NCBI RefSeq assembly: GCF_900111995.1
Contig: NZ_FOKF01000036.1
Coordinates: 1 to 48,347, forward strand
Direction of reading: 5' to 3'
Length of the DNA: 48,347 nucleotides
From: Collimonas sp. OK607
Lineage (GTDB): Bacteria; Pseudomonadota; Gammaproteobacteria; Burkholderiales; Burkholderiaceae_D
Under the pieces are notes generated by a model, which was not told the origin of the DNA, did not search any database, and was given only the letters and a program-made list of their open reading frames with translations. Each line of letters begins with the position of its first letter. The first letter of the stretch is position 1. Both the position numbers and the translations under genes were made by a program. Below, piece by piece: positions 1-5,977 of this stretch.

Positions 1-483
1 TTCTTCACGGCCCTTTATGACATTGAGCGAGAGGTCATAGCACTCGCTCCCGAAGAGCGACGTCAAATTCGCGAGACCCGGGCAAAGCCGATCACTGACA
101 GGTTGTACGCGTGGATGCAGAATCAACGCCGGCTGGTGCCGGAAGGATCTGCCATCGCTAAAGCATTGGACTACAGCCTCAAGCGCTGGGATGCGCTGGT
201 GCGCTTCCTGGATAATGGCAATGTTCCCATAGACAATAATTGGATTGAGAATCAAATCAGACCGGTGGCAATCGGTCGCGGCAATTGGCTATTTGTCGGA
301 TCGCTACGAGCTGGGAAACGGGCCGCTGCCATCATGAGCTTGATTCAGTCGGCCAAACTCAACGGGCACGATCCATATGCCTACCTGAAAGACGTGCTCA
401 CGCGCTTGCCGACGCATAAAGCCAGCGAGATCGCAGATCTGCTACCCCACCGCTGGAAGCACAACCCGCCAGTCAACGCGTAG
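1..483 (+). CDS. IS66 family transposase (TnpC), C-terminal fragment
   Basis: This is the C-terminal 160 residues of the DDE transposase of an IS66 element; the reading frame is open from base 1 and no start lies in the window. The segment DNNWIENQIRPVAIGRGNWL, followed by LFVGS, an AGKRAA stretch and an SAKLNGHDPYAYL motif, is the signature C-terminal region of this family, and its glutamate is expected to be the last acidic residue of the DDE triad. The tail (LPHRWK) is also typical of IS66 transposases. The frame is intact to the stop at 481-483, so the visible part is not obviously broken. Truncation is due only to the window edge. Confidence 0.93.
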   Translation, partial: FFTALYDIEREVIALAPEERRQIRETRAKPITDRLYAWMQNQRRLVPEGSAIAKALDYSLKRWDALVRFLDNGNVPIDNNWIENQIRPVAIGRGNWLFVGSLRAGKRAAAIMSLIQSAKLNGHDPYAYLKDVLTRLPTHKASEIADLLPHRWKHNPPVNA

Positions 484-518
484 TAGAACGCATTTGCTAT
501 TGGCGGTATCCGTCAACA

Positions 519-538
519 TGACTTTACCAGCCGCTTAC
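519..538 (-). repeat. Right terminal inverted repeat of IS66 element
   Basis: On the minus strand the sequence starts GTAAGCGGCTGG at 538 and runs inward. GTAAGC is the usual outer tip of IS66-family ends. The reading frame of the neighbouring signal-peptide gene runs straight into this tip, which supports 538/539 as the insertion junction. The matching left end is outside the window. Confidence 0.7.
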
Positions 539-669
539 AAAAGTAATAAGATTACCGATGTTTTTTCGGAGGCCAATGGGCGGCGCATCGTCGGCCCAAG
601 CCGCCGACGCCATCAGTAGTGTGGTCAGAGTAAATCCGACGACACCTGTTTTTTTTTCAAAGTTAGCAT
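539..669 (-). pseudogene. 5' remnant of an exported-protein gene cut by IS66
   Basis: Reading leftward from ATG at 669 (GGAG nine bases upstream), the sequence encodes MLTLKKK. A run of nine A follows, with 9 T at 650-658 on the plus strand. After it the downstream frame gives TGVVGFTLTTLLMASAAWA, then DDAPPIGLRKN. Joined with one extra A, this is a textbook Sec signal peptide: a lysine-rich n-region, a hydrophobic core and an AWA-DD cleavage site. The frame then enters the IS66 end at 538 and stops 12 bases inside it. The gene is therefore truncated after about 43 codons and probably also frameshifted in the poly-A run. The mature protein cannot be identified. An alternative in-frame start, TTG at 709, gives an uninterrupted but unconvincing 61-residue product. 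Confidence 0.55.
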
Positions 670-762
670 CGCAAAATTCTCCATGGATGAGGTTGTGCTG
701 CAGGCGCAATGATGTCCGCGCCAGCTACCACTGCTGATATCAATTAATGGCTGCAGGCGTGG

Positions 763-1770
763 TCACATCTTTATAATCTGCACAACGACCTTCCCCTTGG
801 CTCGACCCGTTTCGAGATACGCCAGTCCCTCCTTCGCTTGAACGAACGGAAATACTTTATCAATCACCGGGCGGATATGCGATTCCTCGAGAAGTTCACC
901 GATTTTTGCGAGTTGGAGGCCGTCAGGGCGCATAAACAGGAATGAATAGCTGGCATCATGCTTTTTCGCGAGGCGAATGATCTTACTGCTCAGCAGAGCG
1001 AACACGAACTTCATTAAAAAATTCATTCCGCGCGCGCGAGCGAAGGTTGCATCCGGCGGACCGATTAGCGAGACGACATTGCTCCCTGGCTTCACAATCT
1101 GCAGCGCCTTTTCGAGCCCGTCTCCCCTGATCGTACCCAGTACGGCGTCATAACCCCGCAGCACTTTCTCAAATTCCTGCTTCTTGTAGTCAACCACTTC
1201 ATCAGCGCCAAGGCTACGTACCAGATCCACGTTACCTGTGCTGGTGGTAGTTCCTACCGTGGCGCCGAGGTGTTTCGCCAACTGGATAGCGAAGGTGCCA
1301 ATGCCGCCCGCCCCCGCAGGGACAAATACCTTCTGTCCAGGCTTGATCTTTGCACGCTCATTGAACGCCTGCCATGATGCGAGTCCGACCATCGGGATCG
1401 AGGCGGCTTGCACAAAATCCAGTTTTACCGGTTTAAGTGCAGCTGCATGTTCAGGTACAACAGCAAATTCAGCGAGGCTGCCAGTACCAAGATCAAAGAT
1501 ACTGGCGAATACGGCATCGCCCACCCTAAAACGGCTAACGCCGCTCCCGACTTCCACCACGACACCGGCGAGGTCACTCCCCATCGTGGCCGGCAGCTGA
1601 AACTTGAGGATGGGCTTAAACGTTCCTTTTGGAATCATGTAATCAATCGGATTGAGACCGACGGCGTGAACCTGGACCAGAATTTCGTCCGGCTTGATCG
1701 TCGGCCGGGGAATGTCGGCGAACACGAGCTGGCCGGCGCCACCGTATTTTTTCAAAATAAGTGCTTTCAT
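763..1770 (-). CDS. NADP-dependent oxidoreductase, quinone-oxidoreductase type (MDR)
   Basis: This 335-residue protein has the layout of zinc-independent medium-chain dehydrogenases. A GroES-like N-terminal domain (GLNPIDYMI, GSDLAGVVVEVG around residues 38-75) is followed by a Rossmann domain with the nucleotide loop PAGAGGIGTFAIQLAK near residue 150. The zinc-binding cysteines of alcohol dehydrogenases are absent, as in QOR enzymes. Such proteins reduce quinones, enones or similar electrophiles with NADPH in the cytosol. It is the last gene of a leftward run after the small membrane protein, with a 90-bp gap that could hold an internal promoter. Its association with an Old Yellow Enzyme, an SDR and a TetR gene suggests electrophile detoxification; the substrate is unknown. 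Its length is normal for the family. Confidence 0.85.
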   Translation of the reverse strand: MKALILKKYGGAGQLVFADIPRPTIKPDEILVQVHAVGLNPIDYMIPKGTFKPILKFQLPATMGSDLAGVVVEVGSGVSRFRVGDAVFASIFDLGTGSLAEFAVVPEHAAALKPVKLDFVQAASIPMVGLASWQAFNERAKIKPGQKVFVPAGAGGIGTFAIQLAKHLGATVGTTTSTGNVDLVRSLGADEVVDYKKQEFEKVLRGYDAVLGTIRGDGLEKALQIVKPGSNVVSLIGPPDATFARARGMNFLMKFVFALLSSKIIRLAKKHDASYSFLFMRPDGLQLAKIGELLEESHIRPVIDKVFPFVQAKEGLAYLETGRAKGKVVVQIIKM

Positions 1771-1860
1771 TATTGCCTTCCTTGTTTCGTTAAATAAGCC
1801 TGCTGTTCAAGTACTGGCGAAGACGTTATCCAAATCGCAAAGCAGGCGGTCATTGCTGAC

Positions 1861-2274
1861 TTAAGCTTTCCTGCGCCGATGGCTGGTGTCCGACTGTGCG
1901 GGATGGCCGCACCCCACATACAGGAGCGCTAGCATGAACGCGAGTTCGATGAAAACGGCTATCAGGATTCTGGGAGTGGCGTTCCCCGCCTTAAACTCCA
2001 AAACCCCCAGTGCCGCGAGCATAAAACAGGCAACCACAACTCCTTTGATCAGCGCTGATCTGCCCACTGATGGCTCAGCATTTCTGGCTGAGAACAACAT
2101 GACGGCGATTCCTGCATACAGCGCTGCTGCACGCCGACTGACCAATCCGGCTGAAGATGTGAATTCAACACCCCAGTCTGACAACAGGAGATCGGGCGCT
2201 AACATCCAGGTGAGCGCTAAAACCAAGAAAACGAGCGCAGACAAGATCGCGAGGCCTTGGAAGTTCAGCTTCAT
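1861..2274 (-). CDS. Small four-helix membrane protein, unknown function
   Basis: This 137-residue protein has about four hydrophobic segments (roughly residues 8-28, 47-63, 75-92 and 101-120) separated by short polar loops. It ends in a basic tail (SHRRRKA). It has no recognisable enzymatic motif, and I do not assign a family. Only four bases separate it from the stop of the Old Yellow Enzyme gene, so the two are almost certainly cotranscribed and perhaps translationally coupled. Its place in an operon of flavin- and NADPH-dependent reductases hints at a membrane role in the same response, but that is inference from context. Confidence 0.7.
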   Translation of the reverse strand: MKLNFQGLAILSALVFLVLALTWMLAPDLLLSDWGVEFTSSAGLVSRRAAALYAGIAVMLFSARNAEPSVGRSALIKGVVVACFMLAALGVLEFKAGNATPRILIAVFIELAFMLALLYVGCGHPAQSDTSHRRRKA

Positions 2275-2278
2275 GGAC

Positions 2279-3355
2279 TTAGCCTGCGAGCGCCGGATAG
2301 TCCGTATAGCCCTGCGGTCCAGGCGTATAGAACGTGCTTGGATCTGGGCTGTTCAACGCTTCGTTTTGGCGCATGCGGTCGATCAGGTCGGGGTTGGCCA
2401 AAAAAGCCCGGCCCATCGCTATCAGATCCGAGTGGCCCTCAATCAGCGCTTGCTCCGCGCTATCTTTGTCGAATCCGCCGGCAAGGATGAAGGCGCCGCT
2501 GAACGCGACTCGCAGATCGGCCTTCAGCTTGGCTGGAACAGGCGGAGCGCCTATCGCCGAGTGATCCAGGATGTGAACGTACATGAGGCCGAATGCGGAG
2601 AGCTCCTTCACCAGCGTCACATACTGCTCATCCACATCCGCGGAGGGTCCGGTGGCGTTAAAAACCCCATATGGCGATAAGCGGATGCCGACTCGTTCGG
2701 CGCCGATCTCCTTTGCTGTGGCGCGGACGACCTCAAGCACGAGTCGGTTACGCTCTTCGGGTGTGCCTCCGTAACCATCGGTTCGATGGTTGATATTGGC
2801 ATTCAGGAATTGTTCGAGCAAATATCCGTTGGCGGCGTGCAGCTCGATGCCGTCGAAGCCGGCATCGATGGCCAGGCGTGCGGCGGTTGCAAATTCGTGA
2901 ATCGCAGCCGCGATGTCGGCCTCGGTCATCTCGCGTGGCGGCGTGTGCAGCTGGCTCCCCTGGCTATCGGTCCACATCTCGCCGGGGCATGTATCGGATG
3001 ATGGGCCCAGTACCTCGGCCCCGGTCGGCAGGTTTGCCAGGTGGCTCACTCGCCCGGTATGCATCAACTGCACGACAATCTTGCCACCCTTGGCGTGGAC
3101 TGCATCCGTTACGAGTTTCCAGCCTTGTACGTGGGCATCATTGAATAATCCCGGTATGCGCGCGTAGCCCAAACCGTTCGGCGATGGCGAGGTGCCCTCA
3201 GTAATGATGAGGCCGGCGGAGGCACGCTGGGAGTAATAAGTGGCCATCAGACCGTTCGGCGTGTTGTTCTCGACGGCGCGACTGCGCGTGAGCGGAGACA
3301 TCACAGCCCGATTGCTGAGATTGATGGCACGTAGAGAGAAGGTGTCAAATAGCAT
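2279..3355 (-). CDS. nemA: Alkene reductase, Old Yellow Enzyme family (NemA-like)
   Basis: This FMN-dependent reductase reduces activated C=C bonds and nitro compounds with NAD(P)H in the cytosol. The chosen ATG at 3355 follows AAAGGA at good spacing and gives 358 residues, close to NemA of E. coli; a longer frame to 3466 would overlap the upstream SDR. Family landmarks are FDTFSL at the start, NRAVMSPLTRSRA, the TEGTSPSPNG loop, the substrate-binding HAANGYLLEQFLN (the His and Asn that hydrogen-bond the substrate), RTDGYGG and, near the end, the phosphate-binding stretch LAGGFDKDSAEQ with AMGRAFLANPDL. It lies 37 bp after the SDR and 4 bp before a small membrane protein, in a leftward operon probably controlled by the TetR gene at 4258-4854. 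The symbol is by similarity only. Confidence 0.9.
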   Translation of the reverse strand: MLFDTFSLRAINLSNRAVMSPLTRSRAVENNTPNGLMATYYSQRASAGLIITEGTSPSPNGLGYARIPGLFNDAHVQGWKLVTDAVHAKGGKIVVQLMHTGRVSHLANLPTGAEVLGPSSDTCPGEMWTDSQGSQLHTPPREMTEADIAAAIHEFATAARLAIDAGFDGIELHAANGYLLEQFLNANINHRTDGYGGTPEERNRLVLEVVRATAKEIGAERVGIRLSPYGVFNATGPSADVDEQYVTLVKELSAFGLMYVHILDHSAIGAPPVPAKLKADLRVAFSGAFILAGGFDKDSAEQALIEGHSDLIAMGRAFLANPDLIDRMRQNEALNSPDPSTFYTPGPQGYTDYPALAG

Positions 3356-3392
3356 TTTCGGTGATCCTTTAAATAGAATTTCGTTTGCAAAA

Positions 3393-4190
3393 TCAGATAG
3401 GTAGAAGGCGTTGTGCGACCTTGCCGGTTTGTGAGGTAGCGAAAAGTGCAAGGCGGGCTGATTCAAATCGCTCGATTACTTCCGTGTCAGCCACCGACGG
3501 CCAGGTGATGTTTTCGCCTTTATCAAGCGCGGACAAGGCCGCGTCCACCAGATCCTCCGTCGACATGACGGACTCAGGGGCAAGCGCTGCCAGGGGCACG
3601 CCGGAGTGGTCCCAGACCTCTGTGGCCGTGGCTGCGGGGAGCACAACCTGCACCTTCACACCGGTATCGGCTAGTTCTTGCTGAAGTCCGCGACTGAACG
3701 CAAGAACGAACGCTTTGGTTCCGCTATATACGGAACTGATAGGCAGAGAGTTTTGCGCCATGACGGAGGAAATGTTGATGATCACGCCTTCATTACGTGA
3801 CTTCAGCCCAGGCAGGACTGCATGTGTCAAACGCGTCAATGCCGTAATGTTCAACGTGATCTGGGACAAAGAGTCCTGTAAAGGACTGTCTGAGATCGAG
3901 GCGAGTCGAGCGATGCCAGCATTGTTTACCAAGACGCTGACCGCCGGATTGCTGGAGAGAAATTGCTCGACACTGGTCTGACCAGCCTCCGTTTCAAGGT
4001 CGGCGATCATTGGCGCGATCCTCACGCCGTGTGCTTTTGCAATCTTGACAGCTAGCGACTGCAAGCGCTCCGCGCGACGCGCAACAAGCACCAGGTCATA
4101 GCCCCGTTTGGCCAAGCGGTCGGCATAGACCGCGCCGATGCCCGACGACGCACCGGTTACAACTGCAATTTTTCGAGAAGAAGTAGACAT
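3393..4190 (-). CDS. SDR family NAD(P)-dependent oxidoreductase
   Basis: This is a classical short-chain dehydrogenase of 265 residues. The cofactor loop TGASSGIG sits at residues 12-19 and NNAG at 89-92. The catalytic serine lies in NISSV near 141, and YSGTK gives the Tyr155-Lys159 pair. An alanine-arginine-arginine segment after the second strand (VARRAERL) suggests NADPH preference. It is the first structural gene downstream of the tetR gene and is directly preceded by an 18-bp imperfect palindrome (4214-4231) that matches the palindrome at the tetR start, so TetR control is likely. The substrate cannot be read from sequence; the context is detoxification with an Old Yellow Enzyme and an MDR reductase. 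Confidence 0.88.
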   Translation of the reverse strand: MSTSSRKIAVVTGASSGIGAVYADRLAKRGYDLVLVARRAERLQSLAVKIAKAHGVRIAPMIADLETEAGQTSVEQFLSSNPAVSVLVNNAGIARLASISDSPLQDSLSQITLNITALTRLTHAVLPGLKSRNEGVIINISSVMAQNSLPISSVYSGTKAFVLAFSRGLQQELADTGVKVQVVLPAATATEVWDHSGVPLAALAPESVMSTEDLVDAALSALDKGENITWPSVADTEVIERFESARLALFATSQTGKVAQRLLPI

Positions 4191-4213
4191 TATTAACCCT
4201 TAATGTGAAATAT

Positions 4214-4231
4214 ATATGATGATCGTCATAT
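4214..4231. promoter_or_regulatory. Candidate TetR operator ahead of the SDR gene
   Basis: ATATGATGATCGTCATAT is an 18-bp palindrome with one mismatched pair. Its core ATGATGATCGTCAT (4216-4229) differs by one base from the perfect palindrome at 4853-4866, which overlaps the start of the adjacent tetR gene. It lies 24 bp upstream of the SDR start, where a repressor would block the reductase operon. Confidence 0.6.
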
Positions 4232-4257
4232 TTAAATGTAAAAAACTACCGATAAAC

Positions 4258-4854
4258 TCAAACAGCAGCCGGTGTAAATTGCTTCAGTGCAGCTGCGCAC
4301 AGCGCCGCGGATAACTTAGGGTCGTCAACGGCACGCGCAATCATGGTAGTGCCAATCAAGGCACAGACCAGCGCCATCGCCTGCTCGTGCGCCTGCGGCT
4401 GCCCCCAATCGGGCAACTGGCGTGCGAACAAATCGATCATTTCCTTGATGTGAATGGTTGCGGCACGTCGCACCTCCGGCGCTTGGCGCGGCATTTCCGA
4501 ACCCAGCGCCGAGACTGGGCAACCCGTCTCGATAGCCCCTATATGCTCCGACGACAAATAAGCCTGCATCATGGCCTGCAGCGCTTGCCCCGGTGGTGCG
4601 GTCGCCGCCACGCGCGCCGCCAATGCCACTGATTCGGCACCGGCACGGTCCCCTGCCTCGGCCAGCAAAGCGTCGCGCGATTCGAAGTGAGCGTAAAAAC
4701 CGCCGTGCGTCAGCCCCGCTTCTTTCATGATGTCGGCTACGCCAGTACCGCTGTAGCCGCTGCGGCGGATGGCGCGTGCGGCCACCTCCAGGATACGTTC
4801 GTGTGTGGCTTCTTTGCGGCCGACGGCGGTTTGTTTTGTAGATTTCGTTCTCAT
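4258..4854 (-). CDS. TetR/AcrR family transcriptional regulator
   Basis: This is a one-component repressor. The N-terminal helix-turn-helix domain covers about residues 15-60 of the 198-residue protein starting at ATG 4854, with ILEVAARAIRRSGYSGTGVADI then GLTHGGFYAHFESRDALL, the latter being the recognition-helix pattern of the family. The C-terminal ligand domain carries a lone cysteine in ETGCPVSALGSE; TetR proteins with this segment often sense electrophiles, but that is inference here. I chose ATG 4854 over the frame extension to 4896 because the earlier codons (QINLKWYMM) do not look like coding sequence. The start codon sits inside a palindrome that recurs before the next gene, which suggests autoregulation and control of the SDR-nemA-MDR genes. 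Confidence 0.88.
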   Translation of the reverse strand: MRTKSTKQTAVGRKEATHERILEVAARAIRRSGYSGTGVADIMKEAGLTHGGFYAHFESRDALLAEAGDRAGAESVALAARVAATAPPGQALQAMMQAYLSSEHIGAIETGCPVSALGSEMPRQAPEVRRAATIHIKEMIDLFARQLPDWGQPQAHEQAMALVCALIGTTMIARAVDDPKLSAALCAAALKQFTPAAV

Positions 4855-4866
4855 GATGATCATCAT
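4853..4866. promoter_or_regulatory. Candidate TetR operator overlapping the tetR start
   Basis: ATGATGATCATCAT is a perfect 14-bp palindrome that includes the end of the tetR start codon. It matches the palindrome at 4216-4229 at 13 of 14 positions, and both continue with AT. A matched pair flanking a TetR gene is the usual sign of autoregulation. Confidence 0.6.
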
Positions 4867-5292
4867 ATACCATTTCAAATTAATCTGCACACGCACCGAT
4901 TCGGAAAGGACAATTGCGGCGCCTGACAGGGCTGCTAGCGATTGTTTTGCCCGATAGCGTTAGATTACTAATATCTACCCGCACTTCCCCTTGGGGGTTA
5001 CGTAAAGTCGGTTATTCCCCGCTAGATTTTCGTAAACAATTTTTAATCTAAAACTATCGAGCGAAAAATATGGCTCCCATATAAATCAATGAGTTAGATG
5101 GAATTTTGCGCCGACACAATTACATTAGAGCGCTAAAGAATAAAGTCTGTCGAGTTTTAATAAAGTCTGCATGGATTACCGCGGTTTCCCTTTCAGTCCA
5201 ACCAACCCAATTGTCCGTGCAATATGTAGTGCTTCGCGGAATCAACTATACATCGCTGCTTCCTGAACATTAAAAAATCTGACGAATCTTGC
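4867..5292. other. Gene-free AT-rich divergent intergenic region
   Basis: This stretch of about 430 bases separates the two divergent tetR genes. It is visibly richer in A+T than its neighbours and has no open frame with coding character. It contains the 11-bp direct repeat AATAAAGTCTG at 5139-5149 and 5159-5169 and a CCCCTTGGGG palindrome near 4985. The promoter of the rightward tetR follows directly. I see no RNA gene in it. Confidence 0.6.
5139..5169. repeat. 11-bp direct repeat with 20-bp period
   Basis: AATAAAGTCTG occurs at 5139-5149 and again at 5159-5169. The 20-bp period places both copies on the same face of the helix, as expected for tandem protein-binding sites. They lie about 125 bp upstream of the second tetR promoter. 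No matching copy was noticed elsewhere in the window. Confidence 0.5.
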
Positions 5293-5321
5293 TTGACAAA
5301 TGAGATGACTGGTCATATTGT
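5293..5321 (+). promoter_or_regulatory. Sigma-70-type promoter of second tetR gene
   Basis: TTGACA at 5293-5298 and TATTGT at 5316-5321 are separated by 17 bp. Transcription would start about 6-8 bases after the -10 box, that is, at or next to the ATG at 5328. There is no Shine-Dalgarno sequence between them, so the message is probably leaderless. The spacer contains the palindrome ATGACTGGTCAT, which would let the regulator shut off its own promoter. Confidence 0.65.
5305..5316. promoter_or_regulatory. Candidate TetR operator inside tetR promoter
   Basis: ATGACTGGTCAT, followed by ATT, is a palindrome with one mismatched pair. It lies between the -35 and -10 boxes of the tetR gene at 5328. 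The same sequence with one change, ATGACCGGTCAT followed by ATT, lies before the MFS gene at 5950-5961. Confidence 0.65.
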
Positions 5322-5327
5322 ATTTGC

Positions 5328-5903
5328 ATGCCAAAGCCAAACGTACACGATCATATATTCGAAGCAGCATTAAAACTCCTCCCCGAGAAGGGTTTCAATG
5401 GTTGCAGCGTGCAAGACATTACTGTTGCAGCCGGTGTGCCGAAGGGGTCGTTTTACAACCACTTCGAGAGCAAGGAAGTGCTCGGAGCGGAGATCGTGGC
5501 CTATTATGGAACACGCGGCAACTTGCGGGATGTATTGAAAGATCAGTCAATCGCGCCAGTGGAACGATTGAGACAGTATTTTGTTGGACTCAATGAAATG
5601 ATCGTTAGCCTCGACTTTGAACAAGGTTGCTTACTCGGCAATTTTAGCGCTGAACTGTCGGATCAAAGCCCGATCATCAGAAGCGAGTTGGCTCGAGTGT
5701 ATGAAGCTTGGACCAACACTATTGGGGCGACCGTTGCTGCCGGCCAAGCCGATCACTCGATAGGGAATGAACTGAGCGCGCGGACACTCGCGGGATTTTT
5801 GCTCAATGCGTGGGAGGGGGCGACCTTAAGGGCGAAAGTTGAACGGAGTCGCGATGCATTTGATACGTTCATGGATGTGACGTTTCGTAAAATTCTGGTC
5901 TGA
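5328..5903 (+). CDS. TetR/AcrR family transcriptional regulator (exporter regulator)
   Basis: This 191-residue regulator has its helix-turn-helix in residues 8-50 (HDHIFEAALKLLPEKGFNG, SVQDITVAAGVPKGSFYNHF). Its ligand domain contains EQGCLLGNFSAELSDQSP, a cysteine-bearing segment typical of the TetR subgroup that includes NemR- and YxaF-like proteins. The gene starts 6 bases after a good -10 box without a ribosome-binding site, so translation is probably leaderless. A palindrome in its promoter recurs before the downstream MFS gene (75 bp after its stop), so it probably represses itself and the exporter. It is not similar enough to the TetR at 4258-4854 to look like a recent duplicate, and their operators differ. 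Confidence 0.9.
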   Translation: MPKPNVHDHIFEAALKLLPEKGFNGCSVQDITVAAGVPKGSFYNHFESKEVLGAEIVAYYGTRGNLRDVLKDQSIAPVERLRQYFVGLNEMIVSLDFEQGCLLGNFSAELSDQSPIIRSELARVYEAWTNTIGATVAAGQADHSIGNELSARTLAGFLLNAWEGATLRAKVERSRDAFDTFMDVTFRKILV

Positions 5904-5949
5904 CCCCCTGTCGCAAACAGTTTTTGGTTTTTTTTCTGACTTTTTTAAG

Positions 5950-5961
5950 ATGACCGGTCAT
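5950..5961. promoter_or_regulatory. Candidate TetR operator ahead of MFS exporter
   Basis: ATGACCGGTCAT is a perfect 12-bp palindrome, followed by ATTAAAGGAG, which supplies the ribosome-binding site of the MFS gene. It matches the palindrome in the promoter of the upstream tetR gene at 11 of 12 positions. A repressor here would block transcription of the exporter and the genes after it. Confidence 0.65.
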
Positions 5962-5977
5962 ATTAAAGGAGATTTAC

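Larger units (their letters stand above)
1..538 (+). mobile_element. IS66-type insertion sequence, right-hand part
   Basis: The window opens inside an IS66-family element. Its transposase ends at 483, and about 55 bp later the sequence reads, on the minus strand, GTAAGCGGCTGGTAAAGTCA starting at 538. IS66 elements characteristically begin with GTAAGC, so I take 538 as the outer right end. The element's left part, including the other IS66 open reading frames (tnpA, tnpB), lies outside the window. IS66 elements usually make 8-bp target duplications; the candidate copy here would be AAAAGTAA at 539-546, but its partner is not visible. Confidence 0.85.

Noticed and set aside
524-709. A 61-residue leftward frame read as a normal small gene
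   Set aside because: It needs a TTG start without ribosome-binding site, and its end comes from inside the IS66 tip. It is better explained as a broken gene that starts at ATG 669.
1886-2680. A 264-codon rightward frame opposite the small membrane protein and nemA
   Set aside because: It crosses two convincing genes on the other strand and shows no family motif, so I regard it as antisense shadow.
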